64,000 nucleotides of DNA. Source: JANPPS01 sp965246925. GTDB taxonomy: Bacteria > Pseudomonadota > Alphaproteobacteria > Acetobacterales > Acetobacteraceae. The stretch is taken from positions 2,542,001 to 2,606,000 of the forward strand of contig OZ251994.1 of assembly GCA_965246925.1 (NCBI GenBank). Reading direction: 5' to 3'. The stretch's first letter is position 1. Each line of letters opens with the position of its first letter. This document shows, piece after piece, positions 6,827-15,730 of this stretch. The notes under the pieces were generated by a model. It saw only the letters and a program-made list of their open reading frames with translations, had not been told where the DNA came from and searched no databases. The translations under genes were made by a program, and so were the position numbers.

Positions 6827-8836
6827 TCACTCTAACCCGGTCGCAGGAAGTCCCGGATCGAAGCCCGCCAGCTCCCGCCACTCCGCCTCCATCACCGTCC
6901 GCACCCCGAGTTCCGCCGCCTTCTTCGCCTTCGACCCGGCGTCAGCGCCCACCACCACCAGGTCCGTCCGCTTGCTCACGCTGTCCGACACCTTGGCCCC
7001 CAGCGCCTCCGCCCGCGCCTTGGCCTCGGGCCGGCTCATGGTTTCCAGCGTGCCGGTAAACACCAAGGTCTTGCCGGCTAGCGCGCCGCCTCCGGTGGCG
7101 GCCGCGTCCTCGATGGTGAGTTCAGCCGCCAGAGCGTCCAGCGCCTCGAGATTGCGCGGCTCGATGAAGAACTCGGCCAGCTCGTCGGCCAGCGCCGGGC
7201 CCACGCCTAGGATGCTGCCGAGGGCGGACCGTTCCTCGCTGCCCACCGTCGTCGCGGCCAGCATCTGCCACCGCCATTGCGTAAACGATCCGTAATGCCG
7301 GGCCAGAAGCTTGGCGTTGGTGGAGCCCACCCGCCGGATACCCAGCGCAAAGATGAAGCGGTCGAGCCCGATCCGCCGCCGTGATTCGATAGACGCCATC
7401 AGATTGCTGACCGATTTCTCCTTCCACCCCTCACGCCCCAAAATCGCGTCCCGGTGCTGCACCAGGCGGAAGATGTCGGCCGGGGTGCGGAGCCAGCCCT
7501 CGGCATAGAACTCCAGGATCGTCTTTTCGCCCAGCCCCTCGATATCGAAGGCGGGCCGGCTCACGACGTGGACCAGCCGCTCCACTGCCTGCGCCGGGCA
7601 GGTCAGGCCGCCAGTGCAGCGGCGCACGACCTCACCCGGCGGACGCACCGCGAGGCTGCCGCAAACTGGGCAGTTCTCGGGAAACAAGAACGCCACCGGG
7701 CCCCGCGGCTCCGTCAGTACCGGGCCCAGCACCTGCGGAATCACGTCACCCGCCCGCTGCAGCGTCACGGTGTCGCCCACGCGCACGTCCTTGCGGGCGA
7801 TCTCGTCTTCGTTATGCAGCGTGGCGCGCGTCACGATCACGCCGCCCACGTTGACCGGCGCCAGCCAGGCAACCGGGGTTAGCGAGCCGGTACGCCCAAC
7901 CTGAATCCGGATATCGTCAAGCTTCGTCACTGCTTGCTCGGCCGGGAATTTCCAAGCGACCGCCCAGCGCGGCTCACGGCCCGAGAAGCCCAGGCGCCGC
8001 TGCAGCGCCAGTTCATCCACCTTATAGACGACGCCATCGATATCGTACGGGAGCGCGGCGCGCTGCGCGGCCATCTCCGCCTGGAACGCCGGCGCTTCCC
8101 CGGGCGTCAGCGAGCGTGACAGGGGGTTCACGTCGAATCCCCAGCCACGCAACCGGTCTAAGTAAGCGGAATGCGTCTCTGCCACAGGGGCGCTCACCTC
8201 ACCCATGGCGTAGGCGAACAGCCGCAAGGGCCGGCTGCGCGTGATGGCCGGGTCAAGCTGGCGCAGGCTGCCGGCGGCCGCATTGCGCGGATTGGCGAAT
8301 TGCCTTTCCTGACTGGCATTGAGCGCCATGAACTCCGCACGGCCCATGAAGACCTCACCGCGGATTTCGATCGCGTCCGGTGCATTTTTAAGCGTGAGCG
8401 GCACGGCCATGGTGCGCAGGTTGGCGGTTACGTCCTCCCCCTCCGTCCCGTCCCCACGGGTTGCCGCACGGACCAGCCTGCCCCGTTCATAGAGGATGTT
8501 GATGGACAATCCATCGATCTTGGGCTCCCCCACCAACGGTAGCGGCGCGTCTTCCGGCATGGACAGGAACCGCCGCACGCTGGAGATGAAATGATCGAAA
8601 TCCTCCGGCGCGAACGCGTTATCCAGGGATAGCATCGGCACGCGGTGCTTGACCTTGCCGAACGCCGCCGCAGGCGCGGCACCTACGGCCGCAAGGTCCG
8701 GATGGTTCGGGTCCAGCTCCGCCAAACGCCGCCGCAGCGTGTCATATTCCGCATCCGTGATCGTTGGCGCGTCCTGCTCGTGATACGCGACGTTAGCCGC
8801 GCGGATTTGCTCGGCGAGCACCTCGATCTCCGTCAC
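6827..8836 (-). CDS. ligA: NAD-dependent DNA ligase
   Basis: Seals nicks at replication forks and in repair using NAD as adenylate donor. The 669-residue product has all LigA domains: the N-terminal Ia domain, the adenylation motif EPKIDGLS with the catalytic lysine near residue 115, OB fold, a Cys4 zinc finger (CPVCG...CTGGLTCP, about 405-430), the helix-hairpin-helix region, and a C-terminal BRCT domain beginning LAGKTLVFTGTLETMSRPEA. It starts with GTG, overlapping the recN stop by four bases (GTGA), last in the lpxC-bamD-recN-ligA run. Confidence 0.97.
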   Translation of the reverse strand: MTEIEVLAEQIRAANVAYHEQDAPTITDAEYDTLRRRLAELDPNHPDLAAVGAAPAAAFGKVKHRVPMLSLDNAFAPEDFDHFISSVRRFLSMPEDAPLPLVGEPKIDGLSINILYERGRLVRAATRGDGTEGEDVTANLRTMAVPLTLKNAPDAIEIRGEVFMGRAEFMALNASQERQFANPRNAAAGSLRQLDPAITRSRPLRLFAYAMGEVSAPVAETHSAYLDRLRGWGFDVNPLSRSLTPGEAPAFQAEMAAQRAALPYDIDGVVYKVDELALQRRLGFSGREPRWAVAWKFPAEQAVTKLDDIRIQVGRTGSLTPVAWLAPVNVGGVIVTRATLHNEDEIARKDVRVGDTVTLQRAGDVIPQVLGPVLTEPRGPVAFLFPENCPVCGSLAVRPPGEVVRRCTGGLTCPAQAVERLVHVVSRPAFDIEGLGEKTILEFYAEGWLRTPADIFRLVQHRDAILGREGWKEKSVSNLMASIESRRRIGLDRFIFALGIRRVGSTNAKLLARHYGSFTQWRWQMLAATTVGSEERSALGSILGVGPALADELAEFFIEPRNLEALDALAAELTIEDAAATGGGALAGKTLVFTGTLETMSRPEAKARAEALGAKVSDSVSKRTDLVVVGADAGSKAKKAAELGVRTVMEAEWRELAGFDPGLPATGLE

Positions 8837-10518
8837 GCCGCATGCCCCAGGAGACTATCCGCCGCCGCCCGCGCCGCCTCCGTCACCGTTTCCCCCGCCA
8901 GCATCCGCGCGATCTCCTCCCGCCGTTCCGCCCCATCCAGCGCCAGCACGCGTGTTTCGGCACGTCCGGAGATCACCGCCTTCGCCACCCGCAGATGCGC
9001 CGCGCCGCGCGCAGCGACTTGTGGGGAGTGGGTCACAACCAGCACCTGAACCCCGTCCGCCACCCGCGCCAGCCGGTCCCCGACCGCCGCAGCCGTAGCC
9101 CCGCCCACGCCGCTATCGACCTCGTCGAACACCAGTGTCGGCACCGTCCCCCCGCTCACCAGCACGACTTTCAACGCCAGCATCAGCCGGGACAGCTCCC
9201 CGCCCGAGGCGATCTTGTCCAGCGCACCCGGCGTCTGCCCGGGGTTGGTGGCGATCAGGAAGCGCACGGCATCCATGCCGGACGCACCCCACCTGACCTC
9301 ATCCAACGGAGCGATCTCCACCACGAACCGCGCCTTGTCCAGCCGGAGCGGCGGTAGCTCGGCCGTGACCGCCTCCTGCAAGGCCAGCGCCGCGTGCCGC
9401 CGGGCCTGGCTCAGGCCAGTCGCCTCCGCCTGGTAGTGCGCGCGCGCACGGACGCTCGCCTGTTCCAGCGCGGCGATCTCGGCCGTCCCGGTATCGAGCG
9501 CCGCCAGCCGGGCACGGTGAGTGGCCAGCAACTCCGGCAGATCTATCACAGCCACCGCATGCTTCCGTGCCGCGCCCCGTAGCGCGAAGAGCCGCTCCTC
9601 CGCCTGTTCTAGCAGCCGGGGATCCGCATCGGCCTCGCTTGCCAGCCGGCTCAGCAGCGTCTCCGCCTCCGCCAGCGCCTCCTCCGCCCGTTCCAGCGCG
9701 GCCATCGCGGGGGCCGCCGGGTTGTCCGCTTCGGGGGAGGCCGCCAGTTTCTGCAAGGCACGCGACGCGCTGCGCAATGCCGAGGCCGGGCCCGCGCTCC
9801 GCCGGTCCTTGGGGGAGATCTCCGCCAGCGCCGTCGCGATCGCCTCTGCCCGGCGCTCGCCCTGTTGCAAGCGTTGCCGTTCCCCCGCGAGATGCTCCTC
9901 CTCCCCCGGCTGCGGCGCCAGTGTGCTGAGTTCGTCCACAGCGTGACGCAGCCAGTCTTCCTCCCGCTGCGCCTCCGCGATGGCCTGCCGCGCCGTCTCC
10001 AGCTTGGCCGCCGCATCGCGCCAGGCCCGCCATGCCGCCTGGACGGAGTGGCGTAAAGCCGGGGTCACGCCATAGGCATCCAGGAGCGGCCCGTGCAGCG
10101 CCGGGTCGGCGAGGCCCATCTGGTCGCCCTGGCCTTGCACCTCCACCAGCAGCGCCCCGGCCCGGCGCAGCAGCGCCACGCCCACCGGCTGATCGTTGAT
10201 GGTCGCACGAGACCGCCCGTCCTTGTTCACGACCCGGCGCACCACGACCTCATCCTCGAGAGCCACACCCTGCTCGCCCAAGAGATCCAGCGCCGGATGA
10301 CCGGCAGGCGGTGCGAAGGACGCCGTAACGCTGGCCTGCTCGGCGCCAGAGCGCACGAGCCCACTCTCCGCGCGGGCACCAAGCGCCAAGCCGAGGCTAT
10401 CAAGCAATATCGACTTACCGGCCCCGGTCTCGCCGGTCAGCACCGTGAGGCCTGGCCCGAACGACAGGTCCAGCCGCTCGATCAGAACCACATCACGGAT
10501 CGAGAGCGCGGTCAGCAC
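8833..10518 (-). CDS. recN: DNA repair protein RecN
   Basis: SMC-like ATPase acting in recombinational double-strand break repair. 561 residues with Walker A (GETGAGKS) close to the N terminus, a long coiled-coil middle (alanine/arginine/glutamate-rich, about residues 150-370), the ABC signature LSRLMLALKVVL and Walker B (TLVFDEVDSGVGG) near the C terminus. The start is set at the GTG four bases after the bamD stop because the protein then begins LTALSIRDVVLIERLDL, as in other RecN proteins; a longer frame running back into bamD adds only non-homologous residues. Confidence 0.95.
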   Translation of the reverse strand: MLTALSIRDVVLIERLDLSFGPGLTVLTGETGAGKSILLDSLGLALGARAESGLVRSGAEQASVTASFAPPAGHPALDLLGEQGVALEDEVVVRRVVNKDGRSRATINDQPVGVALLRRAGALLVEVQGQGDQMGLADPALHGPLLDAYGVTPALRHSVQAAWRAWRDAAAKLETARQAIAEAQREEDWLRHAVDELSTLAPQPGEEEHLAGERQRLQQGERRAEAIATALAEISPKDRRSAGPASALRSASRALQKLAASPEADNPAAPAMAALERAEEALAEAETLLSRLASEADADPRLLEQAEERLFALRGAARKHAVAVIDLPELLATHRARLAALDTGTAEIAALEQASVRARAHYQAEATGLSQARRHAALALQEAVTAELPPLRLDKARFVVEIAPLDEVRWGASGMDAVRFLIATNPGQTPGALDKIASGGELSRLMLALKVVLVSGGTVPTLVFDEVDSGVGGATAAAVGDRLARVADGVQVLVVTHSPQVAARGAAHLRVAKAVISGRAETRVLALDGAERREEIARMLAGETVTEAARAAADSLLGHAA

Positions 10519-10522
10519 CGGA

Positions 10523-11383
10523 TTAGAAGATGCGGCCGAAGTTCCGTGAGAAGAACCCGGACTGCGGCGCTGCCGCCGTGGGCGGGGCGATGCCGCCATC
10601 GGCCAGCTGGGCATACGTATCGCTATACCAAGGGCTACCAGGATAGTTGTAGCCGAGCACAGCCGCGGTCCGCTTCGCCTGATCCTTCAGGCCAAGGGTC
10701 AAATAGATTTCCACGAGCCGATGCAGCGCCTCGGGCGCATGATTGGTCGTCTGATAGTCGTCCACCACGCGCTGGAACCGCCCGATGGCGGCGCCATACA
10801 GCTTTTGCCCCTCATACCAGCGCCCAATGTCCATCTCCTTGCCGGCGAGATGGTCGCGGCAGAGGTCGATCTTCAGCTTGGAGTCGCGGGCATAGGCGCT
10901 GTCTGGGAACCGGTTCACCACGTCCTGCAGCGCGGCCATCGCCTGCTCGGTACCTTTCTGATCCCGCTGTATGTCTGCGATTTGCTCATAGAACGACAGT
11001 GCACGTAAGTAATACGCGTAGGAGGCGTTCGCATTTGTTGGATGAAGCTGAATATACCGGTCCAGCGATGCAACCGCCTCGGTATAGTGGTTTTGAAGAT
11101 ACTCGGCATACCCATGCATAAGCTGGGCGTTCACGGCCCAGGACGAGTACGGATAGTTTTGCTCCACAGCATCGAACTGCGTCACTGCGGTGCTGTAGCG
11201 CTTGGCATTCAGCGCATCGATGCCGTTATTGTAAAGATCTTCGACCGACTTACTGCCGGGCTCCTCTTTCTTGGCGATGTCCTCGGTTTTGCCAGTCCAA
11301 GGCGCGATGGAACTCAGCGTCTCACAGCCCGAAAGCAGGAGCAGCGCGGCGGCGGCGGACAGGCGGATCGAGGAATGGGTCAT
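10523..11383 (-). CDS. bamD: Outer membrane assembly lipoprotein BamD
   Basis: Essential periplasmic lipoprotein of the BAM complex that inserts outer-membrane beta-barrels. 286 residues; the signal peptide ends in the lipobox LLLSGC at about residues 16-21, so Cys21 would be lipidated. The body is TPR-like helical repeats, with the BamD landmarks AKRYSTAVTQFDAVEQNYPYS and ALSFYEQIADIQRDQ. It lies between lpxC and recN, an order common in alphaproteobacteria. The unusual C-terminal tail (GGIAPPTAAAPQSGFFSRNFGRIF) is rich in proline and alanine. Confidence 0.95.
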   Translation of the reverse strand: MTHSSIRLSAAAALLLLSGCETLSSIAPWTGKTEDIAKKEEPGSKSVEDLYNNGIDALNAKRYSTAVTQFDAVEQNYPYSSWAVNAQLMHGYAEYLQNHYTEAVASLDRYIQLHPTNANASYAYYLRALSFYEQIADIQRDQKGTEQAMAALQDVVNRFPDSAYARDSKLKIDLCRDHLAGKEMDIGRWYEGQKLYGAAIGRFQRVVDDYQTTNHAPEALHRLVEIYLTLGLKDQAKRTAAVLGYNYPGSPWYSDTYAQLADGGIAPPTAAAPQSGFFSRNFGRIF

Positions 11384-11423
11384 GACACCGGCCCTATAGC
11401 ACGTGAAGGCGAGGGGCCAACAC

Positions 11424-12359
11424 TTAAGCCGCTATCGACACCTGCTGCATCATCGCAAACTGCTCCGTGGTGTCCCGCCAGTTGGCCCGGTCCGCGAACA
11501 GGGCCCGCAATACCCGGTTGTTCAGCGCGTGTCCGGAGTGCCGGCCCACGAAGCGGCCGTGCAGCATGGCCCCGGCCAGCGCCAAATCCCCCACCGCGTC
11601 CAGCATCTTGTGCCGCACGAACTCATCGGCATGCCGCAGCCCCGCCGGGTTCAGGACGTTCGCACCGTCCACGACGACCGCGTTATCCAGGCTGCCGCCG
11701 CGCGCCAGCCCGGCGGCCTGCAGCCCGGCGATCTCATGCGCCAGCACGAAGGTCCGCGCATCAGCGAGGCTGGTGCGGAAATTGTCCTCGGTCAGCGAAA
11801 GGCTCAACGCCTGCCGCCCGATCGCCGGTGCGTCGAACCCGATAGACACTGCAAGGTCGAGACCGCCAGTGCCGGGCCGCAACTCGGCGAAGGCGCCCCC
11901 ATCTTCCACCCGCACGGTCCGCAGCACCTCGATCACCCGCGCCGCCCGGTCCTGCACGACCACGCCTGCACAGTCCAGCAGGAAAAGCCAGGGCGCCGAC
12001 GAACCATCCAGCACCGGCAACTCCGGCCCGTCCACATCCACCACGGCGTTCGCAATGCCCAGTGCCGCAAAGGCCGCCATAAGATGCTCGACCGTGCCGA
12101 CCCGCGCGTCAGCCACGGCCACCATGGTGCAGAGCCGTGTGTCCACCACATGGTCGAACCGGGCCGGGATACCGATGTCGAGGTCGGTCCGGTAGAACGA
12201 GATCCCCGTGCCCGCCTGGGCCGGGCGCAACGTCACGGCGACCCGGCGCCCGCTATGCAGCCCTACGCCCACGCATCCAATCGGCGCCTTGATAGTCCGC
12301 TCCAGGCCGGTGTTCCAACTGGACGCGCCGAGCGGCGAAGGGGTGGTCATGCCGTCCAT
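11424..12359 (-). CDS. lpxC: UDP-3-O-acyl-N-acetylglucosamine deacetylase
   Basis: Zinc enzyme for the first committed step of lipid A synthesis in the cytoplasm. 311 residues. The N-terminal LpxC signature IGCVGVGLHSGRRVAVTLRP is present; zinc ligands can be seen as His in VEHLMAAFAALGI and as His and Asp in RHKMLDAVGDLALAG, with the catalytic histidine in GRHSGHALN. ATG codons at 12359 and 12350 (MDGMTT) are both plausible starts. The region 12360-12470 upstream is a likely promoter, since the next gene upstream ends about 110 bases away. Confidence 0.95.
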   Translation of the reverse strand: MDGMTTPSPLGASSWNTGLERTIKAPIGCVGVGLHSGRRVAVTLRPAQAGTGISFYRTDLDIGIPARFDHVVDTRLCTMVAVADARVGTVEHLMAAFAALGIANAVVDVDGPELPVLDGSSAPWLFLLDCAGVVVQDRAARVIEVLRTVRVEDGGAFAELRPGTGGLDLAVSIGFDAPAIGRQALSLSLTEDNFRTSLADARTFVLAHEIAGLQAAGLARGGSLDNAVVVDGANVLNPAGLRHADEFVRHKMLDAVGDLALAGAMLHGRFVGRHSGHALNNRVLRALFADRANWRDTTEQFAMMQQVSIAA

Positions 12360-12470
12360 GTAGGCTCCTGCTTGCTGCCATATTGGCAACATCGAGGGTA
12401 TCTACGCACAAGGGGGCTGCGCGACCAAGTCAAACAATATTACGGTGTATTACACTCTAACAACTTGTAA

Positions 12471-13079
12471 TTACGGCATTGTGGGGGCGGCGTGCGGGGC
12501 GATCCGGCCGCGTAGGCGAAAGGCCAGGCCGATCAGCGTCGATCCGAACGCAAATGAATATGCGCCCAGCCACCATGTGAGCACGACCGCACCCGCCAGC
12601 GGCGATAGATACAGAAGGGCCCCCCAGACGATGGACAGCACGCCGGCCAGCGCCAGCAGCCAGCGTCCATGGCTCGCGTGCAACCGGAACGCCGCCACGG
12701 TCATGAACATGCCGGATAGGGCGGCCCAGACTCCGAGCAGCGTCACGAGAAGGACGACCGTGAGCCCCGGCAGCAGCAGGGCGGTGAGGCCCGCGGCAAG
12801 ATTCACCAAACCTTCTAAGATCAGTAGGCCCCACCTCTCATGCCGGGCCGCCGCCCTCAGGCCGGCGACGATACCGAACAGCGCATCGGCCAGCATGTAG
12901 GCGGCAAACAACAGCACGAGCGAGCCGATGGCAGCACCCGGCAACAGCAAGGCAGCCAGCCCGAACAGGATCGCGACGACGCCGCGCAGCGCCACCGCCC
13001 ACCAGTTACGGGCCAGGGACGCGCTCATGGAATCCATGGGGGCGTCCATGGGCATCCGGCTGCCTGCCGTGCTGGACAT
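12471..13079 (-). CDS. HdeD family membrane protein (DUF308)
   Basis: 202 residues, six predicted hydrophobic helices arranged as three hairpins, as in HdeD/DUF308 proteins. Typical segments are ALRGVVAILFGLAALLLPG near the N terminus, with the same helix pattern repeated as GLTALLLPGLTVVLLV and ALAGVLSIVWGALLYLSP. HdeD in E. coli is linked to acid resistance; the role here is unproven. It sits between the PEP-CTERM protein gene and lpxC on the same strand. Confidence 0.85.
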   Translation of the reverse strand: MSSTAGSRMPMDAPMDSMSASLARNWWAVALRGVVAILFGLAALLLPGAAIGSLVLLFAAYMLADALFGIVAGLRAAARHERWGLLILEGLVNLAAGLTALLLPGLTVVLLVTLLGVWAALSGMFMTVAAFRLHASHGRWLLALAGVLSIVWGALLYLSPLAGAVVLTWWLGAYSFAFGSTLIGLAFRLRGRIAPHAAPTMP

Positions 13080-13091
13080 GGCGTGTCCGGG

Positions 13092-13811
13092 TTACGCGCG
13101 GCGCTTACGAGAACGCAGGCGCAGCGCGGCGAGCCCGGCACCCATCAGCGCGAGGCTGGCGGGCTCCGGCACGGCGGTGAGGCGGATCAGGCCCGCCGCG
13201 GCCGGCATTTCCTGATCGTACACCAAGGTCCCCGGCGTCCCCACGGTGCCGTCGATGCCCGCAGGGACGAATAGGCCGTGCAATTCCACCAAGCGGTCTG
13301 TCAACGGCACGGTGTTGCCGCCGGTCAGGTCCAGGATGTCGTTAGGGGTGAGCGTGAGTCCGAGCTTGTCCGGATCGTATAGGGCGCTGTCGGCGACGTT
13401 GTAGGTTTGAGTAAACGACACGACGCCGCCCGGCGCGGTCGAGTATTGCGCTGGCACGCCGGTGGGCGGCAGGTCGAAGATCGGCGGCCCCTCGAACACC
13501 GCTCCCTCGGTCTTCTCGACGTATCCGTCTTTGTTGGTGTCGGCGGTGGGCGGGGCGAGCGTGGTAGTGGGCGCGTCCGCCCCGAGCTTGCCATGGATAT
13601 GGCTCGGGTGGACTTGAGTCGGCACCAGGCCGGTCGCGTTGATGGTCACCGTCAACTGCGACCCGTCGAGCGAGATCAGGGCAGTACCGCTAATGCCGGA
13701 GTTGTTCTCGGCAATGAGCGTGGCGTTATACAGCACGGGCACCGCTTGTGCCGGTGTCAAAACAAAACATCCGAGCAACCCCGTTACGGTTGCCAAAGCT
13801 ATTTTCCGCAT
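13092..13811 (-). CDS. Secreted CHRD-domain protein with PEP-CTERM sorting signal and an EF-hand-like loop
   Basis: 239 residues. A signal peptide (MRKIALATVTGLLGCFVLTP, cleavage near AQA) is followed by a CHRD-type beta domain (YNATLIAENNSGISGTALIS; VHPSHIHG), an insertion with an EF-hand-like calcium loop DTNKDGYVEKTE at about residues 91-102, and a PEP-CTERM tail: VPEPASLALMGAGLAALRLR plus a basic end. PEP-CTERM tails are recognised by exosortase and mark exported, usually exopolysaccharide-associated proteins (established). The ATG at 13811 has GAGGTG just upstream. The next minus-strand gene upstream is ftsZ, about 400 bases away, so the gene probably has its own promoter. Function unknown. 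Confidence 0.85.
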   Translation of the reverse strand: MRKIALATVTGLLGCFVLTPAQAVPVLYNATLIAENNSGISGTALISLDGSQLTVTINATGLVPTQVHPSHIHGKLGADAPTTTLAPPTADTNKDGYVEKTEGAVFEGPPIFDLPPTGVPAQYSTAPGGVVSFTQTYNVADSALYDPDKLGLTLTPNDILDLTGGNTVPLTDRLVELHGLFVPAGIDGTVGTPGTLVYDQEMPAAAGLIRLTAVPEPASLALMGAGLAALRLRSRKRRA

Positions 13812-14209
13812 CGCGCACCTCACCACCCGGTTAGCCGTATCTTTACGACGGCGAGGTTATTTCATGGATGCAGCTGGATGCGAACGGGGTCTTTGCGGAG
13901 CATGACGTTTCGTGATGTCTGTCCGGAACTGTACATGTGAACTTCTACTGCGGCACAACGCACTACTCCGAATCGAAACCATCGGTCTCTACCGGAGCTT
14001 CGCGGCCGCGCTCAGTGACACGGGGTCCACTCCGACTAGGGGTTCGAGGACTTTTTACTCTGCCAGGAGCAATCACAACGCGTCCGTTTACCAAAAGAGT
14101 AGCGCTGTCTTCCATGCAGAAGAACCGCATTGTCGAACCCGCGCTGTGCCAGGTTTTCGGCTCTGATGCCTTGATCCTAAAAATGCCGAACGGGTCAAAC
14201 TCTTCGCTT
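13812..14209. other. Intergenic region between ftsZ and the CHRD gene
   Basis: About 400 bases between the ftsZ stop and the next gene on the same strand. A weak hairpin TCTTCG-TGAAAG-CGAAGA overlaps the ftsZ stop codon, without a T-run. The rest probably holds the promoter of the CHRD gene; no convincing gene was found. Its base composition looks less GC-rich than the surrounding genes. Confidence 0.45.
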
Positions 14210-15667
14210 TCACGAAGACTGTCGTCTGAGAAAGGCTGGGATATCCAACGCCTCTTCCTGCGGCACCGGGCGGGGCTGGTTGGCGGTGGGCTGGGGGAAG
14301 GAGGGTTCGGCGCGGTGCGGCTCTTCGCGCTGTGGCTCGGCCTCCACCTCGGCGCGGCGGGCGCGGAAGCCGCCGGTCATGATGTTCAGCAGGCTGCGCC
14401 CGGCGGTGACCGGCGGGACCGTGGGGCGGTCGGTCAGCAGGGCGCTGAGGCTCGGCTGCGGCGCCGGGCGAGGGGCGCTGAGCGGGCGGGGCGCCGGGGC
14501 ATACTCGCCCGCCGCCATCTCGGCGGGGGCGGAGCCGGCCTGGGCCACGATCTGCACCGGCTCCGGACGGGGCGTCAGCAGTTGCGCCGGCACCGGGGCG
14601 GACGGGGCCTGGGAGGGTGCGAAGGCAGGCGGCGCGCCAATCGGCATGCCGGTGCCGCCGACCGCGACCAGGCGGGGCTTCGCCGCGTCAGCCACCGAAA
14701 TATCGATCCCCGTCGCCACTACGCTCACGCGGATGCGGCCGGACAGGTTGTCGTCGATGCTGGAGCCGAAGATGATGTTCGCGTCGTCGGCGACCTCTTC
14801 GCGGATGCGGTTGGCGGCCTGATCGACTTCGAACAGCGTCATATCCTCGCCACCGGTGATGTTGATCAGCAGGCCGCGCGCGCCGGCCATGCTGGTGTCT
14901 TCCAGCAGCGGGTTGCTGATGGCGGCCTCGGCGGCGCGGATGGCGCGGTTCTCGCCCTCGGCCTCCCCGGTGCCCATCATCGCCTTGCCCATCTCGAGCA
15001 TGACGGTGCGGATGTCGGCAAAGTCGAGGTTCACGAGGCCGGGCGCGATCATGAGGTCGGTGACGCCACGCACCCCCATGTACAACACCTGGTCGGCCAT
15101 CTTGAAGGCCTCTTTCCAGCCCGTGCGCTCATTGGCAAGGCGGAACAGGTTTTGGTTTGGGATCACGATCAGCGTGTCCACAACCTGCTGCAGCTCGCTG
15201 ATCCCCGCCTCGGCCGCCTTGGTGCGACGGTTGCCCTCGAAGGTGAAGGGCTTGGTCACTACACCCACGGTCAGGATTCCACGCTCGCGCGCCATCCGGG
15301 CGATCACGGGGGCGGCGCCGGTGCCGGTGCCACCGCCCATGCCGGCGGTGATGAACACCATGTGCGCGCCGTCCATGTGCCGCATCAGCTCGTCGGCGGC
15401 CTCCTCGGCGGCGGCGCGGCCGATCTCGGGCTTGGCACCGGCACCCAGGCCCTGCGTGAGGTGCGGCCCGAGCTGCACCCGGCGGTCCGCCTTGCTGTGC
15501 TGCAGCTGCTGTGCGTCGGTGTTGGCGACTACGAAATCCACGCCCTGCAGATTGAGCGAGATCATGTTGTCCACGGCGTTCGTGCCGCCGCCGCCCACGC
15601 CGATCACGGTGATCCGGGGCGTGAAATCGGTGTGCATCTGCGGTGGAACGGTAAGGTTGAGGGTCAT
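14210..15667 (-). CDS. ftsZ: Cell division protein FtsZ
   Basis: Tubulin-like GTPase that forms the cytokinetic ring. 485 residues. The GTPase core has GVGGGGTNAVDNMI near the N terminus, the tubulin signature AGMGGGTGTGAAPVIA (about 107-122) and synergy-loop residues NLDFADIRTVM. After residue ~320 comes a long Pro/Ala/Arg-rich linker of about 150 residues, long as is usual for alphaproteobacteria, and then the conserved C-terminal peptide DIPAFLRRQ that binds FtsA. GGGAGG sits five bases before the ATG. It is the last gene of the dcw run, directly after ftsA. Confidence 0.98.
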   Translation of the reverse strand: MTLNLTVPPQMHTDFTPRITVIGVGGGGTNAVDNMISLNLQGVDFVVANTDAQQLQHSKADRRVQLGPHLTQGLGAGAKPEIGRAAAEEAADELMRHMDGAHMVFITAGMGGGTGTGAAPVIARMARERGILTVGVVTKPFTFEGNRRTKAAEAGISELQQVVDTLIVIPNQNLFRLANERTGWKEAFKMADQVLYMGVRGVTDLMIAPGLVNLDFADIRTVMLEMGKAMMGTGEAEGENRAIRAAEAAISNPLLEDTSMAGARGLLINITGGEDMTLFEVDQAANRIREEVADDANIIFGSSIDDNLSGRIRVSVVATGIDISVADAAKPRLVAVGGTGMPIGAPPAFAPSQAPSAPVPAQLLTPRPEPVQIVAQAGSAPAEMAAGEYAPAPRPLSAPRPAPQPSLSALLTDRPTVPPVTAGRSLLNIMTGGFRARRAEVEAEPQREEPHRAEPSFPQPTANQPRPVPQEEALDIPAFLRRQSS

Positions 15668-15730
15668 AGAAGCCTCCCAAGGCGAAACGTTGAGACAGTG
15701 GTGCCGGTCAAGGCGGAGTCGGGGCCAGTC

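Noticed and set aside
14215..14232. Hairpin at the ftsZ stop as a strong terminator
   Set aside because: Six-base-pair stem only, no T-run; kept only as a note.
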